Positions 25,288 to 33,836 of a DNA stretch of 64,000 nt are shown in pieces. The notes under the pieces are model-generated. The model saw only the letters and a list, made by a program, of their open reading frames with translations, did not search any database and had not been told where the DNA came from. The DNA is from Paenibacillus timonensis (GTDB taxonomy: Bacteria; Bacillota; Bacilli; Paenibacillales; Paenibacillaceae). Position numbers and translations under genes: made by a program. The DNA lies in contig NZ_WNZY01000012.1 in the NCBI RefSeq assembly GCF_009725205.1, forward strand, positions 56,110 to 120,109. The letters are read 5' to 3'. Position 1 is the first letter of the stretch. The number at the start of each line of letters is the position of its first letter.

Positions 25288-27273
25288 TTAATCTTCTCCC
25301 GGCTTTGTGACGATAACCATACCCTCCACATGCCGTTTGCTCATCAGCTTGCGCTTTTTCCGGTTCTCCTTCGAATCAAAGACGATATCAAGATCGTAGT
25401 CCTCCGGATATAGCGACTCGCTCTTGAGATATGGCTTCAACCGTTTATGGTTGATTTTGATTTTCTGTTTCTGAACCTGAACCCATGCCATTCCTCGAGA
25501 ATCCGGGGGTTCAACGACGATGCCGATTTTTCCAATGGACGTCACCAGGACAGCGTCGCCAACCTCAAACTTGCGGGAGGGTTGGATCGCCGCTTCGGCA
25601 GCTTCTTCGGGGGCTCCTTCCGCCTCCTTCCCATCACCGCCTGTCTCTCGGCGACCCCGGGGTATTGACACGGCTGGCGCTGAGGATCGCTTCGGCGGCA
25701 CGATTTCGTCCCACCGCATGCCCCCGCTTCCAGAGCCATCAGTGAATTGCTGTCGGCTGACGATATGCTGCGAGCGTTCGATGATTCCGCCGGACATCCC
25801 TAGCTTACGGGCAATTTCGATCGCATAGCTGCGGCCGGATTGCCCGATGGTCAAGCGATACAACGGGCGCAGCGTCTCGGCGTCAAATTCCATACGGGCG
25901 TTCTCGAAGCCCTCCGCTCGAGAGGCAAACGTCTTAAGTTCGTTAAAATGCGTCGTAACCATCACTGTAGAACCTTTGCGTGCGAACTCCTCCAGTACCG
26001 CGATCGATAACGCGATCCCTTCCCCCGGGTCGGTACCTGCGGCCAACTCGTCGATCAGCACCAAGGTAGACGGCCTTGCCTCCTGTAAGATTTCCACCAG
26101 GGCACCGATCTGAGCAGAGAAAGTGCTGAGCGACTGCTCCAGGTTCTGTCCGTCCCCGATGACCGCGCGGATGCCTTGGAATACCGCAAACCGGCTGTCC
26201 GACGAGACCGGCACCAGCAGGCCCGATTGCACCATCAAGGACAGCAGACCCACCGTCTTTAGGACAACCGTCTTCCCGCCGGTGTTAGGGCCGGTGATGA
26301 TCAGCGTCCGGTAATCGGCGCCAATCGCTACATCCAGAGGAACCATCGTTTGCAGCAACTTCGGATGCTTTGCCCCTCGAATCACCGTGTCACCGCTCTC
26401 GCTCAGCTGTACCGGGGCACCGCTAATCGCTGCCGCATATTTCGCTTTTGCAAATATGAAGTCGTACGTCCCCGTGATCTCGATGTTCCGAACAAGGACA
26501 GCGGCTTCTCGTTCGACCAATCCGGCGAGGTAACCTAAGATTTTGGCCTCCTCCCGGGCTTCCTCTCCTTGAAGCAGCTCCAGCTCTCCCTGCAGCGCCG
26601 CAACCTCCTGCGGTTCGATGAACACCGTCTGCCCGCTGGTCGACTGGTCCAGCATACGCCCGTTGACTTGCTTGTAATAATCCTTTTTGACCGGAATCAC
26701 ATATCTGCCACCGCGGACGCTCACAATGTTCTCTTGCAAAATGGAAGCATGGCGAGCCATGACGGACTGAATGCGCTTCTGAATCCGCTCCTTGACGACC
26801 GCGATTTTCTTGCGCGTCTTCTCCAGCTCCCGGCTCGCTTCATCTGTGATCACCCCGAACCGGATACAACGAAGGATCTCCTGCTGCAGCGAGGGTAAAT
26901 CTTGTAGGTCGGTCGCATAAATGCCAATTCGCCAGGCCATTTCGCCTTTAGAGGCCATATATTTCTTCAATTGCCCGCAGCTGTGCAGGAACGTCTGCAC
27001 CGCCATCAGATCTTGTTCGGTGAACAAATAACCCGTGCCTAGCAAAGAGACGACCCACTCAATCCCTTCCAGAGAGGGCAGCGGTACACTGGCCCCTTTC
27101 CCGTATAAAGCGAGCGCTTCCGCGGTTTCCGCGATCGCTCGTTCGATCACCCGTTTTTCCACCATCGGCGTAAGTTGCTCGATTCGATGCCGACCAGCAT
27201 AAGATACCGCGTATCCCAGCAACTCCTGCTTAATGCTCTCATATTCCAACGTACTACTCGAAAATGTATTCAA
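25288..27273 (-). CDS. MutS2-like ATPase without Smr domain
   Basis: MutS-family ATPase of 661 residues, against about 785 for B. subtilis MutS2. The core is kept: VRGGRYVIPVKKDYY (about 186-200), STSGQTVFIEPQEV, Walker A GPNTGGKT (328-335), Walker B LVLIDEL (404-410) and STVMVTTHFNELK. After the ATPase there is a short basic linker and a KOW-like segment (FEVGDAVLVTSIGKIGIVV, about 570-590), then a Lys/Arg-rich tail. The long coiled coil is reduced and the Smr nuclease domain is absent. No Smr remnant lies downstream before the terminator. Start is TTG, 7 nt after AAGGAGG. MutS2 proteins suppress recombination and act on collided ribosomes. The leader (27316-27620) suggests translation-dependent control. 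Confidence 0.85.
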   Translation of the reverse strand: MNTFSSSTLEYESIKQELLGYAVSYAGRHRIEQLTPMVEKRVIERAIAETAEALALYGKGASVPLPSLEGIEWVVSLLGTGYLFTEQDLMAVQTFLHSCGQLKKYMASKGEMAWRIGIYATDLQDLPSLQQEILRCIRFGVITDEASRELEKTRKKIAVVKERIQKRIQSVMARHASILQENIVSVRGGRYVIPVKKDYYKQVNGRMLDQSTSGQTVFIEPQEVAALQGELELLQGEEAREEAKILGYLAGLVEREAAVLVRNIEITGTYDFIFAKAKYAAAISGAPVQLSESGDTVIRGAKHPKLLQTMVPLDVAIGADYRTLIITGPNTGGKTVVLKTVGLLSLMVQSGLLVPVSSDSRFAVFQGIRAVIGDGQNLEQSLSTFSAQIGALVEILQEARPSTLVLIDELAAGTDPGEGIALSIAVLEEFARKGSTVMVTTHFNELKTFASRAEGFENARMEFDAETLRPLYRLTIGQSGRSYAIEIARKLGMSGGIIERSQHIVSRQQFTDGSGSGGMRWDEIVPPKRSSAPAVSIPRGRRETGGDGKEAEGAPEEAAEAAIQPSRKFEVGDAVLVTSIGKIGIVVEPPDSRGMAWVQVQKQKIKINHKRLKPYLKSESLYPEDYDLDIVFDSKENRKKRKLMSKRHVEGMVIVTKPGED

Positions 27274-27315
27274 GGTAGAACCTCCTTCAATGGGTTGTCA
27301 TTCCTTCTTTTTGAT

Positions 27316-27356
27316 ATCAAAAAAGGCAAAGGACGGCACGTATGCCATCCTTTGCC
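27316..27356 (-). terminator. Second (proximal) terminator in the mutS2-like leader
   Basis: GGCAAAGGACGGCA (27325-27338) pairs with TGCCATCCTTTGCC (27343-27356) with one wobble on the - strand, then TTTTTT. It lies only about 45 bp before the start codon, so it must be passed for expression. A TTTTTGATATCAAAAA palindrome overlaps its tail. Confidence 0.85.
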
Positions 27357-27385
27357 TAGACCTCTCCCGCTGATGCCGATCAGAA

Positions 27386-27419
27386 AATCAAAAAAGCCGT
27401 GCTGAAAACAGCACGGCTT
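27386..27419 (-). terminator. First (distal) terminator in the mutS2-like leader
   Basis: AAGCCGTGCTG (27394-27404) and CAGCACGGCTT (27409-27419) form a perfect 11-bp stem with an AAAA loop. TTTTTTGATTTT follows on the - strand. Confidence 0.88.
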
Positions 27420-27620
27420 CATCATGATCATGATGACGGCAGCTAGGGAGAAGCTGCAAGATGTCCCGCGTGTGTTCTTAACTCATTCATAGACCGAAAC
27501 AAGCGTACGGAAAAATACGGGCGCGCTCCGACTTCAAGCGGCACGTTCCTGTACCCTGTGTAACCGTCTCTATGAAGTTAACTAGTTAAGAACTTTCACC
27601 GACATCAATATCTCTCCTCT
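27420..27620 (-). ncRNA. Structured leader RNA upstream of the mutS2-like gene
   Basis: On the - strand a long-range helix GTTCTTAACT (27593 down to 27584) pairs with AGTTAAGAAC (27483 down to 27474). It continues with TTCATAGA/TCTATGAA (27576-27569 with 27493-27486), enclosing about 75 nt with smaller hairpins. A GCAGCT/AGCTGC hairpin and a CATCATGATCATGATG palindrome follow, then two terminators. The first arm is the end of a 7-codon ORF. It does not match any riboswitch class I know. It could be an attenuator for the mutS2-like gene or an independent RNA. Confidence 0.6.
27582..27605 (-). CDS. Putative leader peptide MSVKVLN
   Basis: ATG TCG GTG AAA GTT CTT AAC TAG, preceded at 8 nt by AGGAG (27614-27618), a strong ribosome site. 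The codons GTT CTT AAC T form the 5' arm of the leader's closing helix, so a ribosome at the end of this ORF would open that helix. This is the usual design of stalling-controlled attenuators. Translation is inferred, not shown. Confidence 0.5.
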   Translation of the reverse strand: MSVKVLN

Positions 27621-27625
27621 TTAGA

Positions 27626-28041
27626 GGTAATTCAAAAAGTCATCTTTCGATCACGAAGTGGGCCAAGAAGTAATTTCGACATCGAATCTTGAATTCACCC
27701 GGGCCTTCCGTTGCTCTCGTAGCCTCCGGCTACGCTCCGCTACTCAGTCCCTAGCTTCATTCAACCTTCTCGGTGCTCCAAACCTGACTTTTTGATTTTC
27801 ATTAAATAGGTAATTCAAAAAGTCATCTTTCGATCACGAAGTGGGCCAAGAAGTAATTTCGACTTCGAATCTTGAATTCACCCGGGCCTCCCGTTGCTCT
27901 CGTAGCCTCCGGCTACGCTCCTCTACTCAGTCCCTAGCTTCATCCAACCTTCTTGGTGCTCCAAATCTGACTTTTTGAACTTCATTGAAATGAGGTAATT
28001 CAAAAAGTCATCTTTCGATCACGAAGTAATTCAAAAAGAAG
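27626..28041. repeat. MITE-like element, 2.2 tandem copies
   Basis: Two 166-bp units (27631-27796 and 27814-27979), about 96% identical, begin TTCAAAAAGTC and end GACTTTTTGAA/T, an 11-bp terminal inverted repeat. A third copy starts at 27999 and stops at about 28026, next to another TAATTCAAAAAG fragment. Repeat period 183-185 bp. Each unit has an internal GTAGCC-TCC-GGCTAC hairpin. No transposase ORF, so it is non-autonomous. Confidence 0.8.
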
Positions 28042-28254
28042 GAATACCTTTAATTTACCAAAAAGAGGCGCTATTCGTCAAGAATCCGAGTTTATGCGCA
28101 CTTCATCCCTTTTTGAGTGGAATATCTTGCTAATTGAGTGAATTGATTAATTTTATTCTTACGATCATTTCATGTATTATATATGGGGCGTTAAAATTGT
28201 TAACTCGGCATTAAATTCAACTAAAGGAGCTTTTGCGGAAAGGAAGGAAACGAA

Positions 28255-30135
28255 GTGTCACAATTCAATCGCATCCGGCTCGCCAACATCAAGCCGTTTG
28301 TCTTTTTCTCCGTCATTATGATCTTGAAGATTTATCTCGTCTGGACGGCCATTTTTGATGGAGTTCCTGCTTGGGGGCCATTGCTGAAGGAAATCCCGTT
28401 TATCTGGGTTTTGTTCTGCCTGATTGAATGGTTCTCCTCCAAACGTAAGATTGGCCTTTATCTAACTGTAAACTTGATCGTTACCGCGATATTCTTCGCA
28501 GCCGTTATGTATCATAAATATTATGGGGTAATCGTAAATTATACTGCCCTGCAGCAGGTCAATCAGGTCACCGCCGTGAAGAACAGCGTGTTCTCCCTGC
28601 TGGCGCCTTATTATTTGCTGATCTTTCTGGACATCGTTGTAATCGGCTTCTGGCTGTTCCGGAAGAAGCGTGCCGAGAAGCTTAAAGCTTTCTTTAATCT
28701 AAAAAAAGCCAGCACTGGCGTAATCGCCGGCATCTTCGGCTTCTCCCTGCTGCTGTGCATCTTCAACATTTGGCCGAACCGGGCCAGCATGAACGAAATT
28801 AAGCAAGCCGAGCAAATGGGCATCCTGAACTATGAGACGTACACGATTTTCTCCAGCACCAAGAAGGAAGAGCTGGTCGATAAAAACCAGATCTCGCAAG
28901 CGAAAATCGATAAGTTGAAGGGCATTACCGCCCCGTCCGATCCGAAGTATTTCGGTGCTGCCAAAGGCAAGAACCTGATCATCATTCAGATGGAATCGTT
29001 CCAGAACTTCCTAATCGACCTGAAGATCGACGGCCAGGAAGTGACGCCGAACATGAACAAGCTGGTCAAGGAAAACACGTACTTCAACCATTTCTATCAA
29101 ATGGTTGGTCAAGGTAACACCTCCGATGCTGAATTTGTCGTCAATACCTCATTCTATATTCCATATAATGAGGCGGCGACGCAAAACTACCCGGACAAGG
29201 AATTGCCGAGCTTGCCGAAACTCATGCGGGATCAAGGTTATGATACCGCGACGTTCCATACCAACGTCGTTGATTTCTGGAATCGCGGCGAACTGTACAA
29301 AGCGATTGGCTTTAACCGTTATTATGACCAGAAATGGTTTGGTACAGAGGACACCGTATTCTTTGGACCTTCAGATGAAGTGCTGTACAAGAAAACAGCC
29401 GAAGAGCTGGACCGCATGCAGCAAACCGGACAGCCTTTCTATACCCAAGTCATCTCGATGACGGCGCATCATCCGTTCACGACGCCGCATGAGAAGGATA
29501 AAATCCAGCTGCCGGAGCGTTATCAGGACAATATGGTTGGCGATTATCTGCGGGCGCAAAGCTATGCAGACTACGCGTTGGGCCAATTTATTCAGGACTT
29601 GAAGCAAAGAGGCATTTGGGACAACAGCGTCGTTATGATCTATGGAGATCATCTTGGCTTGCCGATGTATTCGCTGGACAAACATGGACTTGAGCTGATG
29701 AAAGAGATCTACGGCCGAGATTACAGCTATATTGATATGATTAACATTCCGATGCTCATTCATGCCCCTGGCGTCGACACGCCTGCGGTTATGAACAATG
29801 TCGGCGGCCAGGTTGATATCCTGCCAACGGTGGCTAACCTGCTCGGCGTGAATCTCGATAACCACATCCACTTCGGTGAGGATATTTTGAACCAGACGTC
29901 TTACAACTTATTACCGCAGCGTTATTATCTTCCGTCCGGCTCGTTCCTGAACGATCAGGCGTTATTTATCCCAGGGGTTTGGTACAACGATGGTACGAAG
30001 TACCCGCTGGCGAAAGATGGCGTGAAGCAAGCATTGACGACGGAAAGCGAATATAATCGTGCGCTTGAACTGCTCCGCCTCAGCGACAGTTACGTGCAAC
30101 AGCTGCCCGACCGGGTGAAAGAAAACAAAGAATGA
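28255..30135 (+). CDS. ltaS: Lipoteichoic acid synthase (LtaS family)
   Basis: Polymerises glycerol phosphate from phosphatidylglycerol onto the glycolipid anchor outside the membrane. The 626-residue protein has five N-terminal TM segments to about residue 175, then the extracellular alkaline-phosphatase-fold domain. Catalytic Thr289 lies in GQGNTSDAEF, and metal-binding Glu247 in IQMESFQNF. FYTQVISMTAHHPF and MIYGDHLGLP give the remaining metal ligands. Start GTG after AAGGAAGG. Monocistronic with a strong terminator. The UgtP-like glycosyltransferase at 58354 could make its anchor lipid. Confidence 0.92.
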   Translation: MSQFNRIRLANIKPFVFFSVIMILKIYLVWTAIFDGVPAWGPLLKEIPFIWVLFCLIEWFSSKRKIGLYLTVNLIVTAIFFAAVMYHKYYGVIVNYTALQQVNQVTAVKNSVFSLLAPYYLLIFLDIVVIGFWLFRKKRAEKLKAFFNLKKASTGVIAGIFGFSLLLCIFNIWPNRASMNEIKQAEQMGILNYETYTIFSSTKKEELVDKNQISQAKIDKLKGITAPSDPKYFGAAKGKNLIIIQMESFQNFLIDLKIDGQEVTPNMNKLVKENTYFNHFYQMVGQGNTSDAEFVVNTSFYIPYNEAATQNYPDKELPSLPKLMRDQGYDTATFHTNVVDFWNRGELYKAIGFNRYYDQKWFGTEDTVFFGPSDEVLYKKTAEELDRMQQTGQPFYTQVISMTAHHPFTTPHEKDKIQLPERYQDNMVGDYLRAQSYADYALGQFIQDLKQRGIWDNSVVMIYGDHLGLPMYSLDKHGLELMKEIYGRDYSYIDMINIPMLIHAPGVDTPAVMNNVGGQVDILPTVANLLGVNLDNHIHFGEDILNQTSYNLLPQRYYLPSGSFLNDQALFIPGVWYNDGTKYPLAKDGVKQALTTESEYNRALELLRLSDSYVQQLPDRVKENKE

Positions 30136-30157
30136 CACGAGGATTTGCAAAAAAATC

Positions 30158-30203
30158 AGAGCCGCAGGCATCCCGAATCGGGATGTCCTGCGGCTCTCTT
30201 TTC
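30158..30203. terminator. Terminator between ltaS and the MATE gene
   Basis: AGAGCCGCAGG and TCCCG pair with CGGGA and CCTGCGGCTCT, followed by CTTTTCTT. Confidence 0.92.
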
Positions 30204-30210
30204 TTCACCC

Positions 30211-31647
30211 TTACAACGCCGGAGTGGCAACTCCCTCCATTGCTGTTTTCTCTAGCGCTTGCCTTTGGCATTCCTGGCTTAATCCGCGTTCATGAAGCAA
30301 CTCCTGCTCTTTCATGCGTAGATGCTTACGCCCTCTCCAGCGGAAGAATGAAAACACGCCGCGGATATATTCGTCGCTGATCATGCTGGCATAAATCGCA
30401 ATGATTCCCCAACCCAGCGATACCCCAAATAAATACGAACAACCGGTTGCCACCACCGACATGAAAATCAAGGAGATCACCATTGTGTAACGGGTGTCCC
30501 CTACTGCATTCAAGGAGTTGCCAAGTGCCATGTTAATCATTTTACCAGGCTGCAGCAGCAGATTCAGCCATAGCAACGCAGCGCATAAGGCCAAGATATC
30601 GGTATCTTGCGTAAACAGCCCCAGTAGCTTGGGACCTAACAACACGAGAATAAACGCGTTGACGATAACCAGCGGCAGTCCGAAGGCCAACACCCGGTAT
30701 ACCGCACGATACGCTTCCTTCGTTTTGCCTGCTCCGTAAAGATGGGCGATCTGAATTTGCGCCGCCATTGCCAACGAGAAACCTAACATGAAGCAAAACG
30801 ACTCCAGCGTATTCATATACGTCCTGGCGGCCAGTTCGGTGGAGCCAAGCACCGCGAGGAACGAGAAGATCGCCAGCTGCGAGAACACCCAACTCGCCGA
30901 GTTGACCCCAAGCGGCCAGCCGATCACGAGCACTTCCTTGAATAGCTTGCGGTCAAACACCGGAATATCCTTTATCCCGATCCGCCGCTGGAACGTACCC
31001 AGGAAAATAAACAGCAACACAACCGTAGCGATCAACCGGCTAATCACCGTTGAGATGGCTACCCCGGTTAACCCCCATTGCGGAAATCCGAAGGCTCCGA
31101 ATATAAAGCAATAGTTCATGAAGATATGGATGACGTTCATGCCGATCGCCGTAAACATCGGGCCCTTCGTATTCCCGGTGTTGCGGATCGCCGTCCCTAG
31201 CATGGAGATCATCGCGGTCAATATCATCCCGCCGCCAACGATGGAAATGTAGACTTTGGCCAGCGTCAGCAGTTCGTCCGGAAGCTGCAGCATCGTGGCG
31301 ATCGGCCCCGGTACGGCGATCAGCAGGATACTGAGGAAGATCCCGATCGCAGCCGTTACTTTAAAGGCAATAATGGCAACGGTCCGGGCATCCTCTTCGC
31401 GGCCCGAGCCGATCTTCTGGGCGATGACGATCCCCGCGCCGCTCGCTACCGTAGCAAACAGCGTAGTCAGCGCATTAAACAGCTGGTTGGAAAACCCGAC
31501 GACCGCCACCGCATTATCGGATATGCGGCTGACCATCAACGTGTCGACGGTGCCCAGCAGGATTTGCAGGAACAATTCGATAAATATAGGCCAAGCGAGC
31601 AGCCAGAGGGAAAATTTATCCTTCTCGCCGCCCTTGATTTTCTTCAT
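30211..31647 (-). CDS. MATE-family multidrug exporter
   Basis: Sodium- or proton-coupled exporter of 478 residues with 12 TM segments in two repeated halves. The first half opens with WPIFIELFLQILLGTVDTLMVSRIS and the second has GWPLGVNSASWVFSQLAIFSFLA, both typical of NorM/DinF-type MATE proteins. The start at 31647 is preceded by AGGAGG. Its -10 region overlaps an inverted repeat shared with the divergent AraC gene. Confidence 0.9.
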   Translation of the reverse strand: MKKIKGGEKDKFSLWLLAWPIFIELFLQILLGTVDTLMVSRISDNAVAVVGFSNQLFNALTTLFATVASGAGIVIAQKIGSGREEDARTVAIIAFKVTAAIGIFLSILLIAVPGPIATMLQLPDELLTLAKVYISIVGGGMILTAMISMLGTAIRNTGNTKGPMFTAIGMNVIHIFMNYCFIFGAFGFPQWGLTGVAISTVISRLIATVVLLFIFLGTFQRRIGIKDIPVFDRKLFKEVLVIGWPLGVNSASWVFSQLAIFSFLAVLGSTELAARTYMNTLESFCFMLGFSLAMAAQIQIAHLYGAGKTKEAYRAVYRVLAFGLPLVIVNAFILVLLGPKLLGLFTQDTDILALCAALLWLNLLLQPGKMINMALGNSLNAVGDTRYTMVISLIFMSVVATGCSYLFGVSLGWGIIAIYASMISDEYIRGVFSFFRWRGRKHLRMKEQELLHERGLSQECQRQALEKTAMEGVATPAL

Positions 31648-31697
31648 TATTACAACCTCCTGGATATCGGAGAATCCAATGGACTCCCTGTCATCGT

Positions 31698-31727
31698 GTT
31701 AACATGAAACACATTATAGATGTTAAC
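31698..31727. promoter_or_regulatory. Inverted repeat GTTAACAT-N14-ATGTTAAC over the MATE promoter
   Basis: Perfect 8-bp arms at 31698-31705 and 31720-31727. A TATAAT -10 box on the - strand lies between them. Located between divergent MATE and AraC genes. Confidence 0.6.
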
Positions 31728-31795
31728 TTCATCTTGATGTATCATTGAATCAACTCAATCTTTCAATATTCCAACTTAAGAGGAGCTGGTACCTT

Positions 31796-32701
31796 TTGCC
31801 TCCTATTATTGAATTTACCGCGCCCCCACTCCCTCACTATATCGTCAGCGGTTCGGCGGTTATTCCGGTGGGCGGCAAGCATCCGAGCCGGCAAAATATC
31901 GGCGCCTTCGACCTATTAGTCGTCGAACACGGGCGTTTATTCATCGGGGAGGAAGGACGCGATTACGAGGTGACGGCCGGACACGCCTTGATTCTCCGTC
32001 CCGACTGCTATCACTATGCGCTGGAAGGCTGCCGGGAGGATACCCTGCACCATTGGCTGCATTTTCAATTAATGGGCGATTGGAGGGTTGTTGAGGACGA
32101 AGCCTATCGGCATTGCGGATGCAGCATGACGGATAAAGACGTCCCCGGTTCGATCTCCCTGCCTCCGTTTACCGCTACGTCGTATATCGTCCCCCTGCCC
32201 CAATATACGAAGCTGGCCCAGCCGCAAAAGATCATCACCCTGCTGAACGAACTGGTCGAATTGAACCGAAACCTTCATTTGGACAGCGTCCGACTGCGCC
32301 AGCAGGCCCTTTTTCAAGACGTGATCGTGGAGTTATCCGCCTCGTCCGCCCCTGCCGGACTTCCTCCGCAGTCGGCCTGCGCCGAGAAGGCGGCCTCCTA
32401 TCTACGCGAGCATTACTGTGAGCCCTTTTCCGCGCAAAAGCTTGGAGAGAGCATCAATTTCCACCCGGTGTACATCGCCCGTTGCATGCAGAAGGTGTTC
32501 GGCTGTTCGCCTGCCGTTTATCTGCAACGCCTTCGCATCGAGCAAGCCAAGTTGTTGCTCCTTCAAACGGATCTGACGATCGAGCGAATTGCCGAACAAG
32601 TCGGCTTTAACCAAGCCGCATATTTCACTGCCTGCTTCAGTAAGACCGAAGGGATGTCCCCGCGGAAATATCGCCAGCGATTCACTTGGAACAATGAATA
32701 G
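31796..32701 (+). CDS. AraC-family regulator with cupin sensor domain
   Basis: Two-domain regulator. The N-terminal cupin-like domain includes FDLLVVEHGRLFIGEEGRDYEVTAGHALILRPDCYHYALEG, and the C-terminal two-HTH domain has FSAQKLGESINFHPVYIARCMQKVFG and IERIAEQVGFNQAAYFTACFSKTEGMSPRKYR. This is the sugar-utilisation type. The open frame reaches a TTG at 31745 without a ribosome site. The TTG at 31796, 10 nt after AGAGGAG, is the better start. It is divergent from the MATE gene, and no sugar gene is adjacent. Confidence 0.87.
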   Translation: MPPIIEFTAPPLPHYIVSGSAVIPVGGKHPSRQNIGAFDLLVVEHGRLFIGEEGRDYEVTAGHALILRPDCYHYALEGCREDTLHHWLHFQLMGDWRVVEDEAYRHCGCSMTDKDVPGSISLPPFTATSYIVPLPQYTKLAQPQKIITLLNELVELNRNLHLDSVRLRQQALFQDVIVELSASSAPAGLPPQSACAEKAASYLREHYCEPFSAQKLGESINFHPVYIARCMQKVFGCSPAVYLQRLRIEQAKLLLLQTDLTIERIAEQVGFNQAAYFTACFSKTEGMSPRKYRQRFTWNNE

Positions 32702-32808
32702 GCTACCTGTTTCCGTGATCCCGGGGATTGGTTTTTTGATTATCGCTCAGGACTCCTCTATAATTCAAAGAAACCGCTTTTTTACTTAAGCCAAATGGGG
32801 GAAATGGA

Positions 32809-33672
32809 TTGACACTTGTGAAAATATTTGCCGACAGCATCTCGGATCTGCCGGAGGCCTGGGCCCGTGCATATGATATCGGCATTGTTCCGCTTTATGT
32901 CGTTTTCGGCGAGACCGCCTACAAAGATAAACTAGAGATTACCACCGCCGACATCTATCGACGGGTCGATGAGGATGGAGTCTTGCCCAGAACGGCAGCG
33001 CCGGCTCCGGCCGATTTCATCGCCGCTTTCTCACCTTGGATTGAGCAAGGGCATACGATCGTGTATATCAGCATGTCATCCAAGCTCTCTTCCTCTTACC
33101 AAAACGCATTGATCGCCGCAGCTGAATTTCCCGAAGGACGCATACACGTCGTGGATTCCCTGAACGTTTCCGGCGGTATTGCATTGTTGGTTCTGAAGGC
33201 TGCCATCGCCGCCAAGCAGGGGACCGGCCCTTCCGAATTGGTCAGCATGCTGGAGGAAATGCGGGAACGGGTCGAAATTGAGGTGTTAGTGGACAGTCTT
33301 GACTACTTGCATAAGGGGGGGCGCGCTTCCAGCGTTCAGTATATGATCGGAAGCTTGCTTAAAATCCGGCCCGTGTTGAAAGTGAAGGAAGGGCTGGTCA
33401 TCTCCGCCGATAAATACCGCGGCAAAACCGAGAAAGCAATCGAACGAATGCTTCATAACTTCATCGACAACGTCCACAAGGTTGATCGGGAGCTCATCAT
33501 CGTCGCACAGACGCTAGCCGAAAAAGCCGCCGGCTTCATCAGGAATACCCTCCTTGAAAAGACGGATGTCAAGGAAGTATCTATTATTGAAGGCGGATGT
33601 GCCATCTCCTGCCACTGCGGCCCACGAACGGTCGCCATCATGTACCTTCGGCAACCGAATTCCGCCATATAA
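32809..33672 (+). CDS. DegV-family fatty-acid-binding protein
   Basis: Cytoplasmic fatty-acid carrier (FakB-type) of 287 residues, which presents fatty acids to FakA kinase for phosphorylation. VKIFADSISDLP opens the fold, and SMSSKLSSSYQNA contains the conserved S-S-K-L-S loop. VVDSLNVSGGIALLVL and YLHKGGRASSVQYMIGSLLKIRPVLKV are the other family blocks. Start TTG 7 nt after GGGGG. No fakA is adjacent. The C-terminal GGCAISCHCGPRTVAIMYL is also typical. Confidence 0.9.
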   Translation: MTLVKIFADSISDLPEAWARAYDIGIVPLYVVFGETAYKDKLEITTADIYRRVDEDGVLPRTAAPAPADFIAAFSPWIEQGHTIVYISMSSKLSSSYQNALIAAAEFPEGRIHVVDSLNVSGGIALLVLKAAIAAKQGTGPSELVSMLEEMRERVEIEVLVDSLDYLHKGGRASSVQYMIGSLLKIRPVLKVKEGLVISADKYRGKTEKAIERMLHNFIDNVHKVDRELIIVAQTLAEKAAGFIRNTLLEKTDVKEVSIIEGGCAISCHCGPRTVAIMYLRQPNSAI

Positions 33673-33725
33673 GCTAAATTTGGACAGCCAGCAGATATAC
33701 AACCCGTGGAGGAGTATCTCATATC

Positions 33726-33772
33726 AAAAAGGCCGGGCGAAGGGATAGGTATCCCTCTGCTCGGCCTTTCCT
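33726..33772. terminator. Bidirectional terminator
   Basis: AAAAAGGCCGGGCGAAGGGAT pairs with ATCCCTCTGCTCGGCCTTTCC. It serves the DegV gene on + and the NAGPA-like gene on -. Confidence 0.85.
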
Positions 33773-33836
33773 TCATCATGCGGTACTCAATATTTTCCGA
33801 TTTCCCGATCCCTTAGTCAAGAGAATATGACCTATA

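Noticed and set aside
27420..27620. M-box, T-box, yybP-ykoY, ydaO or 6S RNA
   Set aside because: None of the conserved cores I know for these classes is present; kept as an unclassified structured leader.
27661..28041. Complete insertion sequence
   Set aside because: Units are only 166 bp and contain no transposase ORF.
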